Of a stretch of 64,000 nt of DNA, positions 27,999 through 36,073 are shown piece by piece. Under the pieces are notes generated by a model, which was not told the origin of the DNA, made no database searches, and saw only the letters and a list, made by a program, of their open reading frames with translations. A program made the position numbers and the translations under genes. This DNA comes from Anaerolineales bacterium (lineage in GTDB: Bacteria > Chloroflexota > Anaerolineae > Anaerolineales > JABWBV01), in assembly GCA_020634875.1 (NCBI GenBank), contig JACKAX010000009.1, forward strand, positions 44,143-108,142, read 5' to 3'. The stretch's first letter is position 1; every line of letters starts with the position of its first letter.

Positions 27999-28040
27999 AA
28001 AAAGAGAGCCTGCTGATGGATTTCAGCAGGCTCTCTTTTT
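27999..28040 (-). terminator. Terminator after the BTAD regulator gene
   Basis: Arms of 18 bp (27999-28016 and 28023-28040) pair perfectly around a 6-base loop, with five A at one end and five T at the other. It starts 8 bases past the stop codon of the minus-strand regulator. Confidence 0.9.
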
Positions 28041-28047
28041 CGCACAT

Positions 28048-31000
28048 TTACTTTCGCTTTCTGGTCGGTAGCTCGGAAAGTTCCTCAGACAAGGTTTGCA
28101 TATCTCGCAAAATCGTTCTGCGGCTGACTCCCAACGCGTCCGCGAGATCATCATCGGTGGGAGTGGCCCCACAGGCTCTGGCTTCATCTAAAAGCCGCTT
28201 CAACCGGTAGTGGCGTTGAGCCGTCTTGTCGGGGAAGGCTTCATCTTCGGGCGCGTTGACTGTCCAGTTGATGGAAACATACTCATCGGAACGGAGCAAA
28301 CGGCCCAGTGGGGCTTCACTCCGAGCCAGAGATACGTTCACTTGCCGGATGGTTTGAGATAGCTGGTCATAGGCGGACACAATGGCCCGATTCACGGGCA
28401 CACGCGTGAAAAAGCCCCGCCGTAGTTCGGGGTCGTGAATGGCGCATGCCTGACGTTGGAGTTCCGCATACGCTGCGCGGATTACCGTCTGCATATCCGT
28501 TTCTCGGCCCAGTTTTTGCAAAAGCAGGCCGAAATACCATAGCCAGTTTTGCGCTTTTTCCCCGACCGGGAACCCAGCCTGAAAGGCAACAAACACTTGT
28601 TCGGCCAGCGCTTCAGCCTGGTCACGCTCCCCCAGTGTTAAATGTACCAATGCCAGATATGTCTCTGCCTTGAGTAGACCCAAGTGATCTTCTTGCTTAA
28701 TCCAGGCCTCACGCGCGGCTTCCAGGTAGGGAAGGGCCTCGTGAGGTTGTTCGAGACGCCATAGGAGGGTTCCTAAATCTTGCTGGATGATCGGAATATC
28801 GCGTTCATCTTCCTCTGGGTCTACCTCAGATAATGCTTCCCGGTAAAGCTTGAGCGCGACGTCATCCTGCCCTTCGTCCTCAGCGACCAATCCCAATCCC
28901 CCTAAGATCAAAATGGACCGGGCTTCCGCCGCCTGGAAATCCTTCAACGCACCCTGAAAATGCTCCCGCGCGGGGCCATAATCCCCTAAGTTGAAGGACG
29001 CCAGAGCCTGTAACTGCCGCAAATAACCAGCGTTATACCGGTATCCCAATACCTCCACCTTTGGCAACAAGTCTTTCACGGTTGCCAGCAGTTGGTCCCA
29101 CGCACCGAGGTCATAGCAGGCCGTCACAATGTTCGAGTGGGTAGTCACTTCGCCCAATCGGTCGCCCGCCTGGCGGTGAATCTCCAACGCTTGTTCCAGC
29201 CATTGGATGGAGGTTTTGGGGTCGCCCATGTCGCGGGCCGCGATGCCCAAGCCGCGTAAAGCGCGCGCTTCCAGCGAAAGACTGGAAATCTTCCGGGCCA
29301 GTTTGAGCGCGCGGGTGTAATAATCAATGCCTTGTTTACTGCGGCGATTATCGGTTTCATTCATCCCCAGGAGCAGATACGCCTCCGCTTGTCGGGAATA
29401 GTCCTTCAGTTTTTGGGCCAGCGTCAACGCTTCTTGTAAGCATTGGCCCCCATCGGCAAACTGATAGGCCTGAATCAATGCCCGCCCTTTCGCCAACAAA
29501 GTGCGGAGTTCCAGCGCCTTTGCGCGGAGTTGCCGCGCCCCGGACAAGGCACCTGCCAAAATTTCAATTTGCCGGGTTCGCTCGCCCAATACATCAGATG
29601 CCCAGGCTAACCCTAACATGATCTCTACCCGTTCGGTTGTCACGGTAGGAGGCAAAAGCGCCAGCGCGCGGTCGAACGCGGCGCGGGCCTCGCGGTAGGC
29701 AAACCGAGCCAGGTCTTGATCCCCCGCGCGGTGGTAAGCCTCGGCGGCTGTGGACGTTTGCCCCGCCCGGTCGAGGTGGAATGCGCGGGAACGGGCGTTT
29801 TCGGGTTCCAGGGTCTGGTAAACGTGGGCCGCGCGGGTGTGGAGGGCGCAGCGGCGGTCTTCTGGGAGTTGGTCATAAATCGCAGTGCGGATCAAATCGT
29901 GGACAAAAGTAAATCCCATAGGGGACGAATTCAGCCAGGGGGCGGCAACCAGTTCATCGGCAGCGGCGGCGAGGGATAGCGGGGGCATCTCCACCATTTG
30001 GGCCAGAAGGGGGTAGGAAAGCGTTTCCCCTAAAACGGATGCGCATTCCAACACTTGCCGCGCTTCAGGCGAGGTCGCTGCCAGACGTTGGGCTACGGTG
30101 AACGCGCCGGTGGGGGCGCGATGTTCAGGCGCGGCGAGCCACTCGGTCAGGCGGAAGGGGTTGCCTCCAGTCAGGGCGTGGAGGATGATGGGGTCTACGT
30201 GCGGTTGGTCTTCCACCCATCGTGCGACCTCGTTCACGGTGAGCGAGGTCAAGGAGATTATGGTAAGCAGGCCATCGCGATCCCAACTTTGTAACTTTTC
30301 CCAGCCAATGGTTGGCTCGACTTCGGCACGGCGATAAGCCAGGATGAGAAGCGCGCCATGTTGGGTGAGGCTGTGGGCGAAGTGAGGAAGGCTTTCCCAC
30401 AGGGCGGGGGAGGCCCAGTGCATGTCATCGAGAATCAGCACCAACGGGGTGAGTTTAGCCAGGGTTTGTCCGAAAGTGCGGAGGGCGTGGGTGAACGCGC
30501 GTGGGGTGGTTTCGGTAGTGGCGTGGATGTGCCACGCGAGGTAGAGGGGGGCGAGGGCAGCGAGGATTTCTGGGGGAAGCAGGGATTCGATTTGTGCCTG
30601 GCGCGGTTCAATCAACGGGGTGAGGGCGTTTGACAGTGGGGCGAAGGGTGAGGCCTCGGGAGTTTCGCTGGCGATCCCTTGCAGGACAGTGGCTCCCCGC
30701 CAACGTGCGCCTGCGGTCATTTCCCGCAGGAGACGGCTTTTGCCCAACCCTGCATCTCCCTCCAGCGCAAGGATGCCACCTTTGCCTTGTAAAGTGCGTT
30801 CGACCGCGTCGAGCAGGGCCGCACGTTCGGTCGCGCGCCCGATAAAGGGCATCCGCTCTTGAGGGGCGGGGCGTGCAGCCAGGGCGCGTTCTTGTTCGAG
30901 GGCATGGAAAATAGCCTGCGTTTCGGCCAGGGGTGTGGTTTCGAGTTCTTCCTGGAGCGTCTGGCACAGATATTCGTAATGGGCGAGGGCTTCGGCGTAG

Positions 31001-31602
31001 CGCTGTAAACGGCCTAACAGGCGGAGGTAGGTCCGGTGGGCGGGTTCGTGGAGGGGTTCGGCGAGGATGAGACGCCGGGTAGTGAGAAGGGCTTGCTGGA
31101 GTTGCCCGGTCGATTCTTGGTGCGAGGCAAGATTTTCGAGGGCAATGAGGAATTGGTTCCGGCGCAGTTCGCGTTCGGGCAGAATCCAGTCGTCGTAACA
31201 GGTGGGGAGCAGATCTCCCGTATACAGGGTGATAGCTTTTTGCAGGTCGCCGGGATTAGGACTGGCCGCGAGACGGTCAAATTCCCATACATCCACCCAA
31301 AGCGGTTTGTCTTTGCAGAGGGCAACCGTTTCGCTCTCGGTAAGGAGCCAGTCATTTCCCAACGTTTTCTGCACGCGGTAAAGCGTGTCCGAAAAGTTGC
31401 GGCGGACACGGTCAAACGGCGCATCGGGGAAGAGCAGGTCGGCTAACTGCTCACGCCCTTGTGGGACAGGGTGCAGGAGCAAATATGCCAACAAGCTCTG
31501 GGCTTTTTCGCCAGAGAGGGGGATATTTTCTTGTGCTTCTTGAATTTGCAACGCGCCAAAAAGGAAAATTTGTCGCGAAATGGGAAATGCCATATACTCC
31601 AT
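28048..31602 (-). CDS. BTAD (SARP-like) regulator with AAA ATPase, TPRs and a second, C-terminal HTH
   Basis: 1184 residues. Residues about 10-100 match the OmpR-like winged helix that precedes BTAD in SARP proteins, and about 100-245 are the BTAD helical repeats (ITLYTGDLLP, YLCQTLQEELETTPL). An AAA/STAND ATPase follows with Walker A GDAGLGKS (282-289) and Walker B LVLILDDMHW (about 390). TPR repeats fill about 590-1080. The end (about 1145-1172, DDDLADALGVSRRTILRDMQ) is another helix-turn-helix, an unusual addition. Such proteins are cytoplasmic ATP-dependent transcription activators. Start could be ATG 31602 or 31593; neither has an ideal ribosome site. It lies downstream of the 794-residue surface-protein operon on the same strand and is a candidate controller of the TGATCG promoters. 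Confidence 0.9.
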   Translation of the reverse strand: MEYMAFPISRQIFLFGALQIQEAQENIPLSGEKAQSLLAYLLLHPVPQGREQLADLLFPDAPFDRVRRNFSDTLYRVQKTLGNDWLLTESETVALCKDKPLWVDVWEFDRLAASPNPGDLQKAITLYTGDLLPTCYDDWILPERELRRNQFLIALENLASHQESTGQLQQALLTTRRLILAEPLHEPAHRTYLRLLGRLQRYAEALAHYEYLCQTLQEELETTPLAETQAIFHALEQERALAARPAPQERMPFIGRATERAALLDAVERTLQGKGGILALEGDAGLGKSRLLREMTAGARWRGATVLQGIASETPEASPFAPLSNALTPLIEPRQAQIESLLPPEILAALAPLYLAWHIHATTETTPRAFTHALRTFGQTLAKLTPLVLILDDMHWASPALWESLPHFAHSLTQHGALLILAYRRAEVEPTIGWEKLQSWDRDGLLTIISLTSLTVNEVARWVEDQPHVDPIILHALTGGNPFRLTEWLAAPEHRAPTGAFTVAQRLAATSPEARQVLECASVLGETLSYPLLAQMVEMPPLSLAAAADELVAAPWLNSSPMGFTFVHDLIRTAIYDQLPEDRRCALHTRAAHVYQTLEPENARSRAFHLDRAGQTSTAAEAYHRAGDQDLARFAYREARAAFDRALALLPPTVTTERVEIMLGLAWASDVLGERTRQIEILAGALSGARQLRAKALELRTLLAKGRALIQAYQFADGGQCLQEALTLAQKLKDYSRQAEAYLLLGMNETDNRRSKQGIDYYTRALKLARKISSLSLEARALRGLGIAARDMGDPKTSIQWLEQALEIHRQAGDRLGEVTTHSNIVTACYDLGAWDQLLATVKDLLPKVEVLGYRYNAGYLRQLQALASFNLGDYGPAREHFQGALKDFQAAEARSILILGGLGLVAEDEGQDDVALKLYREALSEVDPEEDERDIPIIQQDLGTLLWRLEQPHEALPYLEAAREAWIKQEDHLGLLKAETYLALVHLTLGERDQAEALAEQVFVAFQAGFPVGEKAQNWLWYFGLLLQKLGRETDMQTVIRAAYAELQRQACAIHDPELRRGFFTRVPVNRAIVSAYDQLSQTIRQVNVSLARSEAPLGRLLRSDEYVSINWTVNAPEDEAFPDKTAQRHYRLKRLLDEARACGATPTDDDLADALGVSRRTILRDMQTLSEELSELPTRKRK

Positions 31603-31678
31603 CTTTTGATTGTAGCGAGGGAAAAAGAGGAGACAAGTCGGGTAAAGGTCTTATTAGACTTTATCGGTAATCGCCGAC

Positions 31679-31739
31679 CAGGTGCGTGGTACGTGACTCT
31701 AGGGCAGAACCAGATACGTTCAAACATACCGCGCACCTG
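31679..31739 (-). other. Inverted repeat between the 280-residue membrane gene and the BTAD gene
   Basis: CAGGTGCGTGGTA (31679-31691) pairs with TACCGCGCACCTG (31727-31739) with one mismatch, over a 35-base loop. It begins 18 bases past the stop codon of the upstream gene. There is no T-run, so its role in ending or processing the operon mRNA is uncertain. Confidence 0.4.
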
Positions 31740-31756
31740 ATGGACGATAACGTCTA

Positions 31757-32599
31757 TTATGTGTCCAGCAAGGTGTACACCATCGAACACACGCAGATCA
31801 GGGCTGGCAATCCCAAAACGACTAGGCCAGTGATTACCCAGGGGAGGTGTCGGGCGGGACCGGGGGTAGGGGGTACGGGGGCTGGCAGGTGCGGTGAGAG
31901 GGTTTCGGTTTCGATAGATTGGGCAACGGCGAGTAGGTCATCTAGCAGGGTTTGAAACTGTTTGGGAGACTGAGCAGCGTCGGGGTGTTCGAAAAGCAGG
32001 AGCATGGACGCGTCAGGAAGCATTTCGGGCGGCAGATCAGGAATTTCAGCGCGCGAACCGTAGGTCAAGTTACGGAGGCCGGGTGTGAAACGAAGCGTGA
32101 GATCTTTTTTGAACCCGGTGGGGTAGCCTTTGTAGGCAAAGGTTAACATTGCTTGCCGCGCTGCGGTGGATAAAAACATGCCTGGCGATACGTCAAATGC
32201 CTCCGTGAAGGATTGGGGAATCCCTTTCGTCCCGCGATGGTGTGTGACAAGGCCAGGCGTGGCGGGCGTTTGGACGGGCATTGCAATCCGCAGATAGAAG
32301 TGGACCCCTATCCGGTTTCTGTCACCAGAATAGTAACGGTATATCTGTCCTCGGACATTGATGGCGATGGGCCGTCCCTCGTAAGTGCCGCTGTACCAGG
32401 TTTTCAGGATATGTCCTTCATTTACACGAGTGTAGCCTAATTTCTCGGCGAGTTTTTTGTGGGCAAGCCGATTTTGGGTGAGGTTGATGGCGGTAGTGTA
32501 AACGATCAGGCTGATCACCAGCGTGGGAAAACAACATAGAAAGCCCACAAAAAATAAGGTCTGAGCAATTTCGCGCAAAGCAGGAAGGATTTCGGTCAT
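31757..32599 (-). CDS. Membrane protein with two terminal helices, unknown function (280 aa)
   Basis: Hydrophobic segments lie at about 14-38 (FFVGFLCCFPTLVISLIVY) and 254-277 (WVITGLVVLGLPALICVC); about 200 residues between them would face one side of the membrane and contain a beta-rich domain (TWYSGTYEGRPIAINV). A Pro-rich spacer (PHLPAPVPPTPGP) precedes the second helix. No family is recognised. Its ATG overlaps the stop codon of the lipoprotein gene by one base (TAATG), so translation is coupled. It is the last gene of the four-gene unit that starts with the 794-residue surface protein. Confidence 0.75.
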   Translation of the reverse strand: MTEILPALREIAQTLFFVGFLCCFPTLVISLIVYTTAINLTQNRLAHKKLAEKLGYTRVNEGHILKTWYSGTYEGRPIAINVRGQIYRYYSGDRNRIGVHFYLRIAMPVQTPATPGLVTHHRGTKGIPQSFTEAFDVSPGMFLSTAARQAMLTFAYKGYPTGFKKDLTLRFTPGLRNLTYGSRAEIPDLPPEMLPDASMLLLFEHPDAAQSPKQFQTLLDDLLAVAQSIETETLSPHLPAPVPPTPGPARHLPWVITGLVVLGLPALICVCSMVYTLLDT

Positions 32600-33288
32600 T
32601 ATTTATTGATGTTAAAAAAGGTGACGGTTTCACGCATGGCGTTGTAAAGCGGGGCTACATCATCGTTCCACCGTTCGGTGGGGGAAAACGATGCCATGAT
32701 GAAACTTTGGTGATCGTTGGGAAGTGCGACGATCACGAAGATAGTGAGGTCGCTATCTTCGGGTTCGGCAAATGGGCCAGTGAATTCGATGCTTAACCCC
32801 GGAACCCCGCCGATGGTGAGTTCGGTGGGTTCGCCCATGGTGTATTCATTGCCTTCCGGGAAACCGCCATCGAAGGCTTGTGCGATGATATCGTTGAGAT
32901 AGTCTTCGAGTGTGGTTGGCGCATCGAGTAGCATTCCTATGAGGCTAAAGCGCGGACCGGTGGCGGAACGCTCGTCCGGGGCGGCGAAGAGGATTTGTCC
33001 GGGGTCTTCGATTAACTTCCACGTTGCAGGAAGCTGGACAGAAAACCCACCTTCGGGGCTGTGATAGATTTCGTCCAGGAGCAGGGGTTCAGGTGTTGTG
33101 GTTGGGGTTTCGGTGGGGGGCTGGGTCGGTTCGGGCGTGGGCGTGTTCGTCGGGAGGGGGATGGCGGATGGTTGGAGGGTTTCTGTTGGCGGCGCGGGGA
33201 CCGTGGGAGGCGGGGTTGGGCTTGCAATTTGACAGGCCATCACAAGGAGGAACGCGACAAAATATATAAGCCAACGGTTTTGTTTCAT
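32599..33288 (-). CDS. Lipoprotein with Thr/Pro linker and PsbP-like domain
   Basis: 229 residues. The signal peptide ends in the lipobox LVMAC with Cys at about residue 19, so the mature protein should be lipid-anchored. A Pro/Thr-rich spacer (about 24-68) leads to a globular domain of about 160 residues (YHSPEGGFSVQLPATWKL..., then FSLIGMLLDAP) that resembles the PsbP/Mog1 fold seen in many Chloroflexota lipoproteins. Ligand unknown. It overlaps the upstream 64-residue gene by four bases (ATGA) and the downstream membrane-protein gene by one base. Co-production with a surface protein suggests an envelope role. Confidence 0.8.
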   Translation of the reverse strand: MKQNRWLIYFVAFLLVMACQIASPTPPPTVPAPPTETLQPSAIPLPTNTPTPEPTQPPTETPTTTPEPLLLDEIYHSPEGGFSVQLPATWKLIEDPGQILFAAPDERSATGPRFSLIGMLLDAPTTLEDYLNDIIAQAFDGGFPEGNEYTMGEPTELTIGGVPGLSIEFTGPFAEPEDSDLTIFVIVALPNDHQSFIMASFSPTERWNDDVAPLYNAMRETVTFFNINK

Positions 33289-33479
33289 GATTGGGTTCCT
33301 TCAGGGGAATCAGATGTCTCCAGACGTTCATCCAGATAAGCAACCATTTGTTCAATGGAGGTAAAGCCGCGTCGTTCGCCCGTGTGAGGGTCTTCGAGTT
33401 GGATGCGCCAGGGGACGGTTTCATCATCCCGCCAAAAGCGCAGGAGAAAGGCGTGGTAGTGGAGATTGGTGGAGGTCAT
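33285..33479 (-). CDS. Small protein of the Y.F.LR.W.D family (64 aa), coupled to a surface-protein gene
   Basis: The sequence HYHAFLLRFWRDDE, then WRIQLEDP, then RRGFTSIEQMVAYL fits the same pattern as the small proteins at 27638-27844 and 52670-52890: an N-terminal strand with LR.W, a middle W.[IV].L strand and a C-terminal helix after F.S[IL]E. Its ATG overlaps the stop of the 794-residue gene (ATGA), and its stop overlaps the lipoprotein start in the same way. This tight coupling supports a real gene. Function unknown. Confidence 0.75.
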   Translation of the reverse strand: MTSTNLHYHAFLLRFWRDDETVPWRIQLEDPHTGERRGFTSIEQMVAYLDERLETSDSPEGTQS

Positions 33480-35863
33480 CAGCGCACAATGAGGGGGAGA
33501 TAGATTTGAGGATTGCCATCATCATCTTCAATGAGACCTGTGGCGGCGCTGGCGTAAATCGAGACAGGGTCGGCGTTGATCAGCCGCACAGAAAAGTTTT
33601 CATCGGATTCTTCTTCGAGGTCGCTGTACACCGTTACTGTGAAGGTTTGAGTGGTTTGTCCGGCGGCGAAGGTGAGGGTGCCGGAAGTCTCTTCATAATC
33701 TACGCCCGGTGTGGCGAATGTGCCGCCCACCCCGCTTTGGGTGTAGTAATCCACCGTGACGGGGAAGGAAGTGGGTAAGGAGAGTGTGACCGTGAAGGTC
33801 ATCATTTGACTTCCCGCATTGCCTTCGACGATGGGCGGGGTATAGGATAGGGAGAGGGTCGCAATATCATCGTCGAGGATAGTGGTTTGTGCGGTATCGT
33901 CCACGAGGGTGGCATTGCTGGCGTTGGTGAGCAGTACCGAGAACACTTCTGAGATGCCTTCATCTACGATATCCCCCAGGATAGGTACGCTGATCGTTTG
34001 CGTGACCACCCCGGGTGCGAAGGTGAGCGTGCCATTGATGGCGGTGTAATCACTTCCGGCGGAGGCGGTGCCGTTGGCTGTGGCGAAGTCTACGGTCACG
34101 GTTTGTGCATCTGCTGGGGATAGCGTTACGGTGAAGAGGGCGTTGGTGCTTCCGATATTGCCTTCGTTCACGGCCATATCGTTGATCGTCAGGGAAGGCA
34201 GGCCGTCATTGTCTACAATCGTCCCGGTTCCTACGCCATCCAGAATGTCGGCGTTGGCGTTGGACAGGTAGACGAAGAAAGTTTCGTTGGGTTCATCATC
34301 GGTGTCGCCGTTCACGAGCACGTTGATAACCTGGGTGGATTCGCCGGGGTCGAAGGTTAAGGTACCGTTGGTAGCCTGGTAATCGCTCCCTGCGGTGGCA
34401 GTTTCATCAACGGTGGCGTAATTGACCGTGACGGACTGGGTGCTGGTCGGGGTGAGGGTGACGGTAAACACAGCCGTGATAGTTCCGGTGTCGCCTTCAA
34501 GGAGGGTTGTATCGGCGATGGCGAGTTGGTTTTGAGCCTCAAACGCGCCTTTGTCGCAGGTGGCGGTGCCATCATTGTCGCCGTCGAATGGACGAGTAAC
34601 GCCGCGTTGGTCGGTTGTGGGGCAGCCGGTGTTCGTGCCTGTGTCAATGGCAGGACTGCCGGGGAGGAGGGCGTAGGTGAATGTTGGGCCGCTGTAATCC
34701 GCGAAGGGGGCGAGCATGGGGTCGGTGTTTTGGGTGTCGCCGGGTTGGGTGAAAGCGCAATACGTGTCACTAGATAGATTGTATCCCTCCGAAGTCCAGG
34801 TTCCATTGGCGAGGCATTGACGCCCCGCGTTGTTGGCAACGATGGTGTTTTTGAAGGTGACGGCCCCGCCCAGGCTTCCGATGCCGCCGTATTTGATGCT
34901 TGTGTTAGGGACGAGATTATCTGCAATCGTTGTATTCAATACAGTCATCTGTGCGATGGGATTAACAACCGCTGCGCCTGCATAATCGCTCCCGCTGTTG
35001 CCGCTGATGGTGACGTTGGTCAGATACATCGTGCCAAGTTCAACCAACACGCCGCCTCCGATGCCATCCGACTGATTTTGGAATATGGCAACCCCGGCCA
35101 GGGTTGTGACCCCATTGCCGGTATTATCCACTCCGCCGCCGGAAATTCCCGCATGGTTGTTTCGGAAGGTGGAGTCTGCGGCAGTGAATTGGCCCGTATT
35201 GTAAACACCCCCGCCTATTGCAGCATCATTCCAGCCAAATAGCGTGTTCATCGCATTCACTGTGCCGTTGAACCAAAGATAAATCCCTCCGCCTCCGCCA
35301 TCCGTCGTGTTGCTGACGATTTCGCTATTTTGGAGGGTGATCGGCCCACTTGTGAAGATGCCACCCCCACCCTCCTCCGATGAATTACCCCTGACACGAA
35401 CCTGGTCCAGCATCAACCCGCCGTAGTTGAGAATTCCACCCCCGGCGTTGATCGTGCCCGACCCGGTCATCAGTCCGTTTTGTACGGTCAGGTTGGTGAG
35501 TGTGATATGGGAACTGGCCGCGATAAACGTTCGCCCGGTTTGTCCACCATCCAGAAAGGTCGCGTCCATCCCCGCGCCATGGAAGGAAAGATCGAGGTTA
35601 ATGTCCAGATGTTCGACATATGTGCCCGCGGCAATTTCCAGGGTATCGCCACTGCTCGCTTTGTTTACAGTGCCCCCCACGGTTTCGCAGGCGGTCACGG
35701 GGGTGAGACAATCATTGTTGTCATCCCCTGAGTCTCCGTTGACATACCAGGTCACAGTGAAGGGCCTCTCCGCGGCGCGGGCAAACTTTGCGTTTCCTGC
35801 CAGGAAAACGGCAAGCATGAAAAATGACAAAAAGCAGGCAAAAAGAAGATATTTGGTTCTCAT
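33479..35863 (-). CDS. Secreted beta-helix protein with three Calx-beta domains and IYLPLIVR C-terminus
   Basis: 794 residues; GGGAG lies 7 bases before the ATG. A signal peptide (LLFACFLSFFMLAVFLAG) ends near residue 31. Residues about 40-340 are parallel beta-helix rungs (GGGGIFTSG, GGGVYNTG patterns), followed by a choice-of-anchor-Q-type block (GSPAIDTGTNTGCPTTDQRG). Three Calx-beta domains follow from about residue 455 to 785, each with [NE]EG..G and an acidic close such as DDDG, predicted to bind Ca2+. The C-terminus is PQIYLPLIVR. It heads a coupled operon with a small protein, a lipoprotein and a membrane protein, driven by the copy-3 TGATCG promoter. Likely a surface adhesin. Confidence 0.87.
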   Translation of the reverse strand: MRTKYLLFACFLSFFMLAVFLAGNAKFARAAERPFTVTWYVNGDSGDDNNDCLTPVTACETVGGTVNKASSGDTLEIAAGTYVEHLDINLDLSFHGAGMDATFLDGGQTGRTFIAASSHITLTNLTVQNGLMTGSGTINAGGGILNYGGLMLDQVRVRGNSSEEGGGGIFTSGPITLQNSEIVSNTTDGGGGGIYLWFNGTVNAMNTLFGWNDAAIGGGVYNTGQFTAADSTFRNNHAGISGGGVDNTGNGVTTLAGVAIFQNQSDGIGGGVLVELGTMYLTNVTISGNSGSDYAGAAVVNPIAQMTVLNTTIADNLVPNTSIKYGGIGSLGGAVTFKNTIVANNAGRQCLANGTWTSEGYNLSSDTYCAFTQPGDTQNTDPMLAPFADYSGPTFTYALLPGSPAIDTGTNTGCPTTDQRGVTRPFDGDNDGTATCDKGAFEAQNQLAIADTTLLEGDTGTITAVFTVTLTPTSTQSVTVNYATVDETATAGSDYQATNGTLTFDPGESTQVINVLVNGDTDDEPNETFFVYLSNANADILDGVGTGTIVDNDGLPSLTINDMAVNEGNIGSTNALFTVTLSPADAQTVTVDFATANGTASAGSDYTAINGTLTFAPGVVTQTISVPILGDIVDEGISEVFSVLLTNASNATLVDDTAQTTILDDDIATLSLSYTPPIVEGNAGSQMMTFTVTLSLPTSFPVTVDYYTQSGVGGTFATPGVDYEETSGTLTFAAGQTTQTFTVTVYSDLEEESDENFSVRLINADPVSIYASAATGLIEDDDGNPQIYLPLIVR

Positions 35864-35957
35864 AACTGGCTCCCGAAAGTAGAATTAAGCGCAAATGCTA
35901 TAATCCTTCCCGAATCGTTCGTTTATATGGAGAAGGATTAACGACATTTGTATTGCT

Positions 35958-35989
35958 ACTATAATAAGGAAACGATCAGAAAACGATCA
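35958..35989 (-). promoter_or_regulatory. Promoter with two TGATCG direct repeats, 11-bp period (copy 3)
   Basis: On the minus strand TGATCG (35989-35984), TTTTC, TGATCG (35978-35973), 9 bases, then TATAGT (35963-35958). It lies 95-126 bp upstream of the 794-residue surface-protein gene and about 85 bp upstream of the divergent BTAD gene, so it could serve both directions. Confidence 0.65.
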
Positions 35990-36073
35990 GACCCCGATAA
36001 TGAACTGTTTACCCAAGGTGGAGTGGACTTGTTGACGTCATCCCTATAAATCCCTTCAAGCCCACCCTACTTT

